Positions 59,901 to 64,000 of a stretch of DNA of 64,000 nt are shown here, in pieces. Both the position numbers and the translations under genes were made by a program. The first letter of the stretch is position 1; every line of letters begins with the position of its first letter. The stretch is from positions 211,787-275,786 of the forward strand of contig CAJNDS010002200.1 in NCBI GenBank assembly GCA_905221605.1, read 5' to 3'. This DNA comes from Symbiodinium natans. Its lineage: Eukaryota; Sar; Dinophyceae; Suessiales; Symbiodiniaceae. The notes under the pieces were generated by a model that saw only the letters and a list, made by a program, of their open reading frames with translations, made no database searches and was not told the DNA's origin.

Positions 59901-61640
59901 TTTCGGGGTTGGTTACTTTGCAAGGGAACGTTGAACCAGAACAAGGGCACAAGGCACCACTGGGCTACTAAGCCCTAAGCCCTAAGCCCTAAACCCTAAA
60001 CCCTAAACCCTAAACCCTAAACCCTAAACCCTAAACCCTAAACCCTAAACCCTAAACCCTAAACCCTAAACCCTACCCCGAAGCCCTAACGTAGTTCCAC
60101 CGTCTTTGGCGGCTAAGCCCTTGCAGACCTAAGAGCCCTAAAAGCCTAAAACTCTACAATCCCTACTTAAACCTACTTTTTGTTTAGGTTATTACCCTAA
60201 ACCCTAAACCCTAAACCCTAAACCCTAAACCCTAAACCCTAAACCCTAAACCCTAAACCCTAAACCCTAAGCCCTAGCTGAAGAACCCCACAACCTACTT
60301 TTTGTTTAGGTTATTATAAAAACCCCTATAGGATTCTTAGGTAATTAACCGAAAGACAGTAGGTTTGGAATTGAAGGTGGACAAAACCCCCCCAAAACAA
60401 CAACGCAAAAAAACAAAAAAAAACTAAAGGCCCTAATGGTCCAACAAAACACCTGAAAACCTAAAAGACCCAAAACCCTCAAGCTACGAGAACCGGCAAA
60501 GCCCAAAACCCAACAAAAACTCTGCAAACCACCCCAAGGGTTTAGAGTCCTAAACCCAAAACCCTGCAAAACCCAAATGGTTTGAGGTGTCGAGGTGCTG
60601 ATGGTTCTCCGTACCGATCACCCTCACAGGCTCGCCCTGCCAGTTGCCACGGTTCATTGAGGGTTTAGGGTTTAGGGTTTAGGGTTTAGAGATTACTTGG
60701 AGGTTTATGGTACCTATTAACCAAGTATAACTGTACATATATCCATATAAGTGCACTTAAGGGGCTTTTCATTGAGCTATAAGTACACTTCTAGTTGCCA
60801 TGAACCTCCAAGTAGGGCTTCCTTGTGGGTTTAGCGCCCAGTAGGGTGTAAGGATTATCGAGGCCTTCCAGGGGCTGAGAGTTTAGGGTTTAGGGTTTAG
60901 GGTTTAGAGCTCGTTGAGGGTTGTGGGGTTTGGGCTTTCGGATTGAACTTCGGGGGGAGGGAAGCGGTTCGAAATGAGGATCGTCCTTGGGAGATAGAAA
61001 AATGGGTGTGAGGATCGCCCTCGGCGTAGTGAATGTGTGGGGTCTCAGAAAATTCGGCGTACCTTCAACCGCCCAAGACAATGGTTGAACATACAAAGCT
61101 CTGCTAAACCCTAGGAGTTCACTCGAACCCCCTCCCCAAGTAAGGGCATCTATGGGTATCTCATTAGGGGTGTTTGAGGAATATCTTTGCCTTCAATCAC
61201 TAAAGTCAGAAGTCACATGGCACGAAATCGTGGGAGATAACCATATCCCATGCCCCGACACCAACACCAACTCCATACTCCAAATCCCTACTTGGAGGTT
61301 CATGGTACTCATACTTATAACTGTGCTTATAGCCATATTAGGGCACTTTAGGGGCTTATAAGTCCATGGTACTCATACTTATAACTGTGCTTATAGCCAT
61401 ACTCGGGCACTTTAGGGGCTAGTCCCAAAGGATCCATGTACCCATATAGTATATACTTGGGCCTTAAAGCTACTATATAGTAACCCCTTTAAGGCCCAAG
61501 TATATACTACATAGGTACATGGATCCTTTGGGAGAGGGAGTGCCTCGCCATAGGCGCAGATGGACACGATCGCCACGCGCTCGCGCAGGCGAAATTGAGG
61601 CGCTGTCCTCGGAGAGTTGAGGGCTCTACCTTGGGGACCA
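34984..61640 (-). CDS. Split gene for a GT34-like (GMA12/MNN10 family) glycosyltransferase, proposed
   Basis: Eleven islands on one strand encode, in order, pieces of a galactosyl/mannosyl-type transferase: RVAIVSICAYGE (61.6 kb), QLHGYDLF (56.7), KPFFWKVNA (55.3), YDWVLWIDCDAFFMDP with the DxD metal site (54.2), RTIDSVIN (53.2), YASNATAASRL (51.9), VSLIAGTSGHGG (49.9), WLMKNTPWSHDFLVRWW (48.2), SDQSTMQHQLLYA (45.3), WQPGDFIKHHPG (36.5) and a Cys-containing end (35.0). Codon phase fits across the five junctions from 56.7 to 49.9 kb if GT and GC donors are used. This enzyme class transfers sugars from nucleotide donors in the Golgi. The N-terminal exon(s), the parts between 45.3 and 36.5 kb and the stop are not found. 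The FNIP genes lie inside two of the introns. The coordinates include introns. Confidence 0.6.
36423..36510 (-). CDS. GT34-like exon with GDFIKHHPG motif
   Basis: The acceptor TTATTCAG precedes GAGCATCTGC. The minus strand then reads a helical stretch (FHAATAATVASREW) and QPGDFIKHHP, followed by CCCAG|GCACGC, a GC-type donor. GDF(I/V).H.(P/A)G near the C-terminus is characteristic of GT34 transferases. Flanked by CCCTAAA left and TTTAGGG right. The coding match is strong. Membership in the same gene as the 45-61 kb exons is inferred. Confidence 0.65.
36852..37010. mobile_element. Nested MITEs: M1 fragment carrying a CTTGGTAGCCCAGT element
   Basis: An M1 left end (CTAGACCCAGGAGTCACC) is interrupted at 36883 by a second element (36883-36994). 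The ends of that element, CTTGGTAGCCCAGT and ACTGGGCTACCAAG, are perfect 14-bp inverted repeats. M1-like AAAGGGTACCCGTTTTG resumes afterwards. The inner family is called M1b here. It has relatives at 35126-35165, 43597-43665, 51493-51582 and 59883-59970. Confidence 0.7.
37093..37312. repeat. Partial third copy of the 629-bp repeat
   Basis: Corresponds to about 37555-37774 with a few substitutions, and is truncated on both sides. Confidence 0.85.
37355..37983. repeat. 629-bp direct repeat, left copy
   Basis: Starts GGGATCGCAAGAGG, ends CCCAGAGGCAC. It matches 38452-39080 with about four or five substitutions. A 99-codon minus frame (37740-37441) is kept in both copies but has no recognisable domain. 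The central part contains CCTCACAG|GTAGGCGCAGG, which could be either kind of splice site. With the 468-bp interior, the pair resembles a small non-autonomous LTR element (TRIM-like) or a simple segmental duplication. Confidence 0.85.
37984..38451. other. Interior between the 629-bp repeats
   Basis: 468 bp of unique sequence. A 108-codon minus frame (38436-38110) starts with ATG and contains hydrophobic segments (SMLWLFISRMMMYNFLGSV, then WPLLAIWLWAEK). I recognise no family. It may be a gene remnant between the repeats. No purine tract or primer-binding site is obvious. Confidence 0.35.
38452..39080. repeat. 629-bp direct repeat, right copy
   Basis: See the left copy at 37355-37983. The right edge joins directly to AAAACCCTAAACCC, which runs into an M1 right end (CTACTCTGGGTCCTAG) at 39109. 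Confidence 0.85.
39340..39480 (-). CDS. Candidate exon(s), unknown protein
   Basis: A coding-like island of about 140 bp. One minus frame reads HLRELGRSDCYGTFDNYKGY. A second minus frame reads GKGKTLSARWIALEAVQVIT further on. CTGTCCAG|GTAATT in the middle of the second part could be a donor. Two small exons or one exon with a frame break are both possible. No family recognised. Confidence 0.35.
40135..40378. repeat. Mixed CCCTAAA/CCCTAAAA array
   Basis: About thirty units, alternating 7- and 8-bp forms (three or four A), which suggests slippage in the A run. Confidence 0.9.
41320..43481 (-). CDS. Ubiquitin-like domain plus FNIP-type repeat protein, gene A (2 exons)
   Basis: Exon 1 (43481-43161) starts at ATG and encodes 107 residues with a ubiquitin-like fold at about 36-107 (RQLTVCGLGGSEVHLPLED, then TVEDLRKSVAERVGLPL). 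The intron (43160-43078, 83 bp) runs from CAG|GTTGCC to CCTAG|GTTGG. Exon 2 continues in phase through AGRAAAAFLRASDGQH into MSMTDVHEQDAISS and then 23 units of a 22-residue repeat (consensus LENVALPGSLQSLSFGDSFN, then QS), which matches FNIP repeats known from Dictyostelium and giant viruses. Total about 692 residues. Role unknown. Such solenoids bind proteins, and the N-terminal ubiquitin-like domain hints at the ubiquitin system. The stop TAA lies within adjacent telomere repeat (CGAAACCCTAA). Gene B is the closest relative. Confidence 0.85.
43078..43160 (-). other. 83-bp intron of gene A
   Basis: GT donor after CAG, acceptor CCTAG|GTTGG. Splicing removes in-frame stops and joins the ubiquitin-like exon to the repeat exon in phase 0. 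The homologous intron in gene B has the same length and boundaries. A competing acceptor TTTTTCAG lies 15 bp upstream but would bring in a TAG stop. Confidence 0.75.
43689..43813. mobile_element. MITE-like element, family M1
   Basis: Begins CTAGACCCAGGAGTAACC and ends CTACTCCGGGTCCTAG, 125 bp. An extra CCCAACTGTTGGCCCAG in the interior makes it longer than other copies. It lies just upstream of FNIP gene A. Confidence 0.75.
44145..44215 (-). CDS. Candidate exon island (unknown protein)
   Basis: The minus strand reads KATSMALEELWDAAEGPVWV in one open frame. CCCTAAA lies left and poly-G then TTTAGGG right. It lies between glycosyltransferase-like exons at 45.3 and 36.5 kb and could be part of that gene, but the sequence is not diagnostic. 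Confidence 0.3.
44222..44345. repeat. TTTAGGG array
   Basis: About nine perfect TTTAGGG units followed by variants (TTGGGGG, TTCAGGG, TTTAGAG). Confidence 0.93.
44957..45069. mobile_element. MITE-like element, family M1
   Basis: Begins CTAGACCCAGGAGTAACC and ends CTACTCTGGGTCC. It lacks the final TAG. A (GA)n tract lies 50 bp to its left. Confidence 0.72.
45330..45382 (-). CDS. GT34-like exon, SDQSTMQHQLLYA
   Basis: The acceptor CGGCTAG precedes GCAGTGACC. The frame reads SDQSTMQHQLLYATSLQ, matching the conserved (S/G)DQ.A...LL helix after the WW motif in this family. It can follow the 48.2 kb exon in phase if a GA donor is used there. The 3' edge (TAC|GCGACT or CTGCAG|AAA) is unresolved. 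Confidence 0.6.
46610..46764. repeat. TTTAGGG array
   Basis: About twenty-one TTTAGGG units, perfect apart from the first. Confidence 0.97.
48187..48263 (-). CDS. GT34-like exon, KNTPWSHDFLVRWW
   Basis: The minus strand reads WLMKNTPWSHDFLVRWWHSD then ILRLD, the family motif G(V/I)(W/F)L(L/M)(R/K)N..WS..FL..WW. The acceptor CTACAG|G is directly preceded, on this strand, by CCCTAAA repeat. The 5' junction with the 49.9 kb exon is unclear by one or two bases: a strict GT donor would place the junction before NTPWS instead. The 3' edge may use the GA in GACA|GATTGA. Confidence 0.72.
49915..49977 (-). CDS. GT34-like exon, VSLIAGTSGHGG
   Basis: CGCGCAG|GTGTCG is a clean acceptor, and AGCATG|GTTTGG a donor that leads at once into telomere-like repeat. 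The frame reads VSLIAGTSGHGGPNKTAGTS. In the family this position precedes the small-residue loop before the (V/I)WL..N..WS motif. Support comes from order, strand and phase with the 51.9 kb exon more than from the sequence alone. Confidence 0.5.
51213..51355. mobile_element. Inverted-repeat element M2
   Basis: Ends TACTTGGAGGTTCATGGTACT and AGTACCATGAACCTCCAAGCA are nearly perfect inverted repeats of about 20 bp. The 143-bp body contains GGGACTTATAACTGTACTTG and its near complement, so the whole element can fold. Relatives at 60694-60814, 61289-61420, 45949-46018 and 11850-11980. Confidence 0.8.
51493..51582. mobile_element. M1b MITE copy
   Basis: Begins CTTGGTAGCCCAG and continues AATAAGGGTACCCTG to GGTACCGCTGGGA. 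The right end is diverged. Confidence 0.55.
51901..51958 (-). CDS. GT34-like exon, YASNATAASRLGPRHPHSP
   Basis: After ACAAG|G the frame reads YASNATAASRLGPRHPHSP, then meets CCC|GCAATC, a GC-type donor. The first G completes the ATG codon begun in the 53.2 kb exon, and the last codon ends in phase with the 49.9 kb exon. CCCTAAA left, TTTAGGG right. Confidence 0.5.
52289..52428. repeat. TTTAGGG array
   Basis: About nineteen perfect units, next to AGGGTATAGGGTATAGGG-type variants at 52130-52160. Confidence 0.97.
52640..52800 (-). CDS. Candidate exon(s), unknown protein
   Basis: Unique island. One minus frame reads HEPWDRWADMESSLQPSEHR and on to VHVKVLQHMA. A second frame further left reads WLEEPNESGGCDWKIMLK after a TTTTGCAG acceptor-like site. 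It lies between glycosyltransferase-like exons but does not match that family at this position. Flanking repeats have the opposite polarity to most islands, so it may be unrelated. Confidence 0.3.
53233..53260 (-). CDS. GT34-like micro-exon, RTIDSVIN
   Basis: CGCGAG|GT is the acceptor. The two leading bases complete the Gly codon begun at the end of the 54.2 kb exon, giving MDPGRTIDSVINM across the junctions. The family has a (R/K)T(I/L)(D/E) helix directly after the DxD motif. AACAT|GCCCC is a GC-type donor. Only 28 bp long, so the boundaries need transcript evidence. Confidence 0.5.
54127..54208 (-). CDS. GT34-like exon with DxD motif
   Basis: CCCTGAG|GTGAAG is the acceptor and GACCCAG|GCAGGG a GC-type donor. 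The 82-bp exon reads VKNVLEQQSPRYDWVLWIDC followed by DAFFMDP. YDWVLW(I/L)D.DAF(F/I)M(D/N)P is the hallmark of the GMA12/MNN10 family, with Asp-Cys-Asp as the nucleotide-sugar/metal site. CCCTAAA repeat follows 10 bp after the exon and TTTAGGG-type repeat precedes the acceptor. This is the most diagnostic exon of the set. Confidence 0.8.
54540..54634. repeat. TTTAGGG array
   Basis: About thirteen perfect units. Confidence 0.97.
55107..55220. repeat. Dispersed 115-bp repeat, copy 2
   Basis: Matches 8315-8430 (AAACTTGGCTGCACTCAGG to GCACCACAAAG). It abuts the 3' side of the 55.3 kb exon. Confidence 0.75.
55250..55301 (-). CDS. GT34-like exon, KPFFWKVNA
   Basis: AGCTCCCAG|G is the acceptor and AACGCC|GTCCCC the donor. 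The 52-bp exon reads MDINDGVHKPFFWKVNA. In the family a (P/F)(P/F)(A/W).K(I/V) segment precedes the helix leading to the DxD strand. Splicing gives FWKVNAVKNVLEQQ in phase with the 54.2 kb exon. Confidence 0.65.
55545..55649. mobile_element. MITE-like element, family M1 (diverged)
   Basis: The left end is poor (CAGACCCCAAGAATAGCC). The right end CCTACTCTGGGTCCTAA and the interior AAAGGTGTGCCCTC fit M1. A separate right-end fragment lies at 55693-55709. Confidence 0.6.
56664..56741 (-). CDS. GT34-like exon, QLHGYDLF
   Basis: AACCAGCAG|G is the acceptor, GCAGG|GCGGGG a GC-type donor. The exon reads IYSQLHGYDLFQITSSGQIL. Y(A/S)..HGYDL is a strong N-terminal signature of this glycosyltransferase family. 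The donor phase fits the 55.3 kb exon. Confidence 0.72.
57821..59832 (-). CDS. Ubiquitin-like domain plus FNIP-type repeat protein, gene B (2 exons)
   Basis: A paralogue of gene A. Exon 1 (59832-59512) starts at ATG and gives 107 residues with the same ubiquitin-like domain (RQLTVCGLGGSEVQLPLEV). The intron (59511-59429, 83 bp) has the same boundaries. Exon 2 continues through AGRAATAFLRASDGQH and MSVTDVHEKDAISS into 21 FNIP-type units. Total about 642 residues, ending SDRTTGSEL at its own TGA at 57821. Neighbouring repeats in the C-terminal half are almost identical at DNA level (66-bp units), a sign of recent unequal exchange or gene conversion. The frame is open upstream of the chosen ATG, but the ATG matches that of gene A. 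An M1b-like MITE lies about 50 bp upstream, as in gene A. Confidence 0.85.
59429..59511 (-). other. 83-bp intron of gene B
   Basis: CAG|GTTGCC donor and CCAGCCTAG|GTCGG acceptor, equal in length to the gene A intron but diverged inside. Conservation of edges with divergence of the middle supports real splicing. Confidence 0.75.
59969..60074. repeat. CCCTAAA array
   Basis: About fifteen units, the first two CCCTAAG. Another of about eleven units lies at 60193-60270. Confidence 0.96.
60575..60660 (-). CDS. Candidate exon island (unknown protein)
   Basis: The minus strand reads MNRGNWQGEPVRVIGTENHQ with natural composition. The plus strand is interrupted by a stop. It lies between glycosyltransferase-like exons at 61.6 and 56.7 kb, but I could not match it to that family. 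Confidence 0.4.
60694..60814. mobile_element. Inverted-repeat element M2
   Basis: TACTTGGAGGTTTATGGTAC at the left and TTGCCATGAACCTCCAAGTA at the right are inverted repeats. The body (121 bp) contains ATAACTGTAC and a TATAAGTACAC counterpart, as in the 51.2 kb copy. Confidence 0.8.
61289..61422. mobile_element. M2 element with internal tandem duplication, right end lost
   Basis: The left end TACTTGGAGGTTCATGGTAC is intact. A 64-bp piece starting CATGGTACTCATAC is then tandemly duplicated (61301 and 61365). The right inverted end is missing where element M3 begins at 61423. Confidence 0.7.
61423..61533. mobile_element. Near-perfect palindromic element M3
   Basis: TCCCAAAGGATCCATGTACC at the left mirrors GGTACATGGATCCTTTGGGA at the right, and the arms continue inward through AGTATATACTTGGGCCTTAA. 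Almost the whole 111 bp can form one hairpin with a short loop around CTACTATATAGTAACC. It directly abuts the 61.6 kb exon. A degenerate relative lies at 62943-63055. Confidence 0.85.
61536..61640 (-). CDS. GT34-like N-terminal exon, RVAIVSICAYGE
   Basis: The minus strand reads APQFRLRERVAIVSICAYGE and then ALPL before running into the M3 palindrome. (K/R)VAI(V/L)S... is the first beta strand of the family, upstream of the HGYDL region. GGCGAG|GCACTC could be a GC-type donor. The exon start is not resolved. One more small exon should lie between this and 56.7 kb. A candidate near 57120-57150 follows a TTTTCATTTCAG acceptor and reads RLNRD. Confidence 0.55.
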
Positions 61641-61654
61641 ACACCTCCTATAGG

Positions 61655-61741
61655 GTTTAGGGTTTAGGGTTTAGGGTTTAGGGTTTAGGGTTTTAGGGTT
61701 TAGGGTTTAGGGTTTAGGGTTTAGGGTTTAGGGTTTAGGGT
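61655..61741. repeat. TTTAGGG array
   Basis: About twelve units with one TTTTAGGG, directly upstream (in gene sense) of the 61.6 kb exon. Confidence 0.96.
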
Positions 61742-62289
61742 ATGGGGTCATATACCCCATGCTACTGGAATTCCTGTTAAGGTATATGAACCATAGACCC
61801 TTTTGGGGTTCATTTCGTGCCAAGATAGGGGTTTGCGGGCCTCTTCCGGGTTTTCGGTGGTGTTTGGATTTTGGGGTTGGCGGTGTTTGGGTTTGAGGGT
61901 TTTAGGGTTTTCGGGTTTTCCGGTTGAAGGTGTAGGGGCCTAGAGGCTTAAGGATGTAAGGGGTTTAGGGGGAAGGGTTATGCAAATCCCTAAACCCTAA
62001 ACCCTAAAGCCTTAGGCCTAGAATAACTCTACTTCGAAAAAGAACTCGCATCCAAGAGGGGCCACTGCCAACATTCCCCCTCTATACTGCCCCCCCTCTA
62101 GGCTCCGCCCCATAATAAAGGCTATTTAGGGATCATTGCAGCAAGCGAAATTAAGGATCTTCAAGGGGAGCAACCCTCCTCATCCCTACGAACCCCTAAA
62201 CGGTTGAACCCTAAATCCAAAAACCCTATAATCCCTCAACTCCAACCCCTAAACCCTAAACCCCTAAACCCCTAAAGCCCAAAACTCTA

Positions 62290-62355
62290 ACGCGTTGGAC
62301 TGGCTGCGCTAGCAGTCGCCAAGGCACGGCGTGACTGACTCATCCTGGCCAAGAG
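62290..62355 (-). CDS. Candidate exon island (unknown protein)
   Basis: The minus strand reads ARMSQSRRALATASAASPT. The internal Met and the Ser/Ala/Arg-rich composition would suit a protein N-terminus, and it lies 650 bp upstream of the glycosyltransferase-like exon in the same sense. CCCTAAA-type left, TTTAGGG right. Not diagnostic. Confidence 0.3.
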
Positions 62356-63714
62356 AAAGGGTTTAGGGTTTAGGGTTTAGGGTTTAGGGTTTAGGGTTTA
62401 GGGTTTAGGGTTTAGGGTTTAGGGTTTAGGGGATAGAGAGAGGCGAGGCTGCATCCGAATTGCCGTGCCTTTCGGGGTTTAAGGTTTAGGGTTTAATTAG
62501 GGTTTAGGGTTTAGGGTTAGGGTCGGACTTTGGCTTCTTCAGGCTCTACAGTGCATTGTCTGCCGAAAGAATATAACGAGCGTTGTGTGCAGAGCAAACA
62601 TGTCCCGCCGAGAAAAGGTTCAAGGCCCGTTTGAGGTGGCAGCTCTCTCAAGTAGGGTCCCTGGATAAATACGAACCGAGTTTTGTATGTTCAAGGATCC
62701 CAAAATGCAAAGAAGCATACCCAAGCTGTTGTACAATGTCCGGTCCACCTCCGACCCCTGATGCTAAAAACAGACCCAACTTGTCTGCCTTCCTCTTATA
62801 GTATATACCTGGGCCTTGACGATACCACATGGGATCCCATTAAAAGCTCAAGTCGCCTCAACCCTAAACCGCAATGTACGGGTATCTGTACGTGTTGGCC
62901 TCAACCTGCCAAGCCTCTCTTCTTCCTATAGCCCTGTTCCCCAAACAGTCCATGTACCGATATGTTAGACACTTGGGCCCTGAAGCTACGAAATAGGAGC
63001 CCCCTCTATGGCCCAAGTGTATACTAAATATGGGCACATAGAGGCTTGCTTTTTGAGCCTGTTCAGGGTGTATAGGGTTTGGGCTTATGGGTCGGCTAGC
63101 ACACCTTATAGGGGTTGCGGGCAGCTGCAGCTTTCTGGCTGATTAAAACCCTAAAGCCCTGAATCCTCACCACAGAAGCCCTACAGCTACGGCTTTCGGG
63201 ATCTTCATGTCTTATGGGCTTAGGCTTGTAGGATCCTGCTCTTCGCGAACTGCGACTGCTCTTGGAAAGTTTAGACTTTCACCCTAAACCTAAACCTAAA
63301 CCCTAAACCCTAAACCCTCTATACTCGAAACCTTGTTGGGTATAACATATCTTCTGTTTGAGTATTCTCCTGGGTTTCTAAAAAATCAACACAATTTCTA
63401 AGGGGGGAGGTAGAGCAGTTTCGAACAACAGCAGTCCAGGAAATCTGGAGTTCCTTAGGCCACAGTGATCCGTAAACCCCAATCCCCACCCCCTTACACC
63501 CTAAACCCTTAAAACCTGAAGCCTTAAACCCTGAACCTTCCTCCCTGGCCGCCTAAACGGTGAACCTAAACCTTACATGCACCCTAAACCTGAACCCTAA
63601 AGCCTAAACCCTGAACCCAAACCCTCAACCCTGAACCCTACACCCTGAGCGTAAACCCTAAACCCTAAACCCCACACCCTGAGCCCTAAACCCTAAACCC
63701 TGAACCCTGAAACC

Positions 63715-63790
63715 GGTCCTCGAGCCTCCGAACAACCTCCATGAGGTTGCGCCCCGCCAGGAGCATGTCCCAACCCTGTGCAGCTCTGGT
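63715..63790 (-). CDS. Candidate exon island (unknown protein)
   Basis: The minus strand reads AAQGWDMLLAGRNLMEVVRR followed by LED, clearly protein-like and helical. CCCTAAA left, TTTAGGG right. It may belong to the next gene upstream. Family not recognised. Confidence 0.4.
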
Positions 63791-64000
63791 GGGTTTCGGG
63801 TTTAGGGTTTAGGGTTTGGGGTTTAGGGTGTAGGGTTTAGGGTTTAGGGTTTAGGGCTTGGGGCTTGGGGTTTGGGGTTCATCCAGGGCCAGTATACCTA
63901 GGGAACACTTGGGAAGCTTAGTTAGGGAGCCTTCAGGTGTAGTGAGGAGCACTAGTGCTCTTCTGGTGGGTGTTTAGGGTGGTTGATAGGGCTTGAGAGT

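Larger units (their letters stand above)
1..64000. repeat. Dispersed plant-type telomere-like repeat, TTTAGGG/CCCTAAA
   Basis: Blocks of the 7-bp unit TTTAGGG or its complement CCCTAAA occur throughout the window, from two or three units to more than thirty. They grade into degenerate derivatives (TTTTAGGG, TTCAGGG, TTTCGGG, TTTGGGG, CCCTGAA, CCCTATAA). Orientation switches every few hundred bases, so this is interstitial repeat and not a chromosome end. The long uninterrupted blocks are listed separately. Many short non-repetitive islands between blocks look like exons. The only long repeat-free stretches are the two retroelements, the FNIP genes, the gene at 5-6.3 kb and the 37-39 kb duplication. 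Confidence 0.97.
59833..64000. other. Right-end telomere-like repeat region
   Basis: CCCTAAA/TTTAGGG with M2 and M3 elements, exon islands at 60575-60660, 61536-61640, 62290-62355 and 63715-63790, and a partly unique stretch at 62520-63060 with fragments of M3-like elements. Nothing else gene-like is visible. Confidence 0.6.

Noticed and set aside
1-64000. The window as a true chromosome end
   Set aside because: Telomere-type blocks change orientation repeatedly and are broken by unique sequence. No terminal array runs to either edge.
1-64000. CRISPR array, bacterial operons or rRNA/tRNA genes
   Set aside because: The 7-bp repeats have no spacer structure. The retroelement types, introns and absence of ribosome-binding sites point to a eukaryote. 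No tRNA or rRNA signatures were seen by eye.

Overview
The window looks like nuclear DNA of a dinoflagellate (Symbiodiniaceae or a relative). This rests on very abundant interstitial plant-type telomere repeat (TTTAGGG and its complement), on retroelement polyproteins of the kind seen in dinoflagellate genomes, on short introns (83 and 76 bp) with AG|G-type acceptors, and on apparent GC and GA splice donors. I see no rRNA, tRNA, CRISPR or bacterial-style operon.

Layout. (1) 1-15.5 kb: telomere-like repeat and degenerate derivatives, small inverted-repeat elements (MITE-like), short islands that look like exons (one WD40-like at 13.1 kb), and one two-exon gene on the minus strand (5039-6335) for a secreted protein with a Ser/Thr linker. 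(2) 15.58-23.02 kb: a tyrosine-recombinase (DIRS/PAT/Ngaro/VIPER-like) retrotransposon on the minus strand with complete split direct repeats, inserted in telomere-like repeat. (3) 24.0-33.72 kb: a Ty1/copia LTR retrotransposon on the minus strand with two indistinguishable 218-bp LTRs. Its polyprotein carries a methyltransferase-like and a 2OG-Fe(II)-oxygenase-like domain besides the usual enzymes. (4) 34-64 kb: telomere-like repeat, MITEs, a 629-bp direct repeat pair, and two paralogous minus-strand genes (41320-43481 and 57821-59832) that join a ubiquitin-like exon to a long FNIP-type 22-residue repeat exon.

Between these genes, small minus-strand islands at 61.6, 56.7, 55.3, 54.2, 53.2, 51.9, 49.9, 48.2, 45.3, 36.5 and 35.0 kb encode, in the correct order, successive pieces of a GT34-like (GMA12/MNN10 family) glycosyltransferase. 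Several junctions agree in codon phase. The implied introns are built largely of telomere-like repeat and mobile elements, and both FNIP genes and the 629-bp repeats would lie inside them.

Architecture. Most islands are flanked on the left by CCCTAAA and on the right by TTTAGGG. Read from either strand, introns would therefore begin with TTTAGGG and end with CCCTAAA, so their ends are complementary. Every well-supported gene and both large retroelements lie on the minus strand, which fits the unidirectional gene order known in dinoflagellates. A few weak exon candidates at the left end read better on the plus strand.

All family names come from reading motifs by eye. No database search was run.
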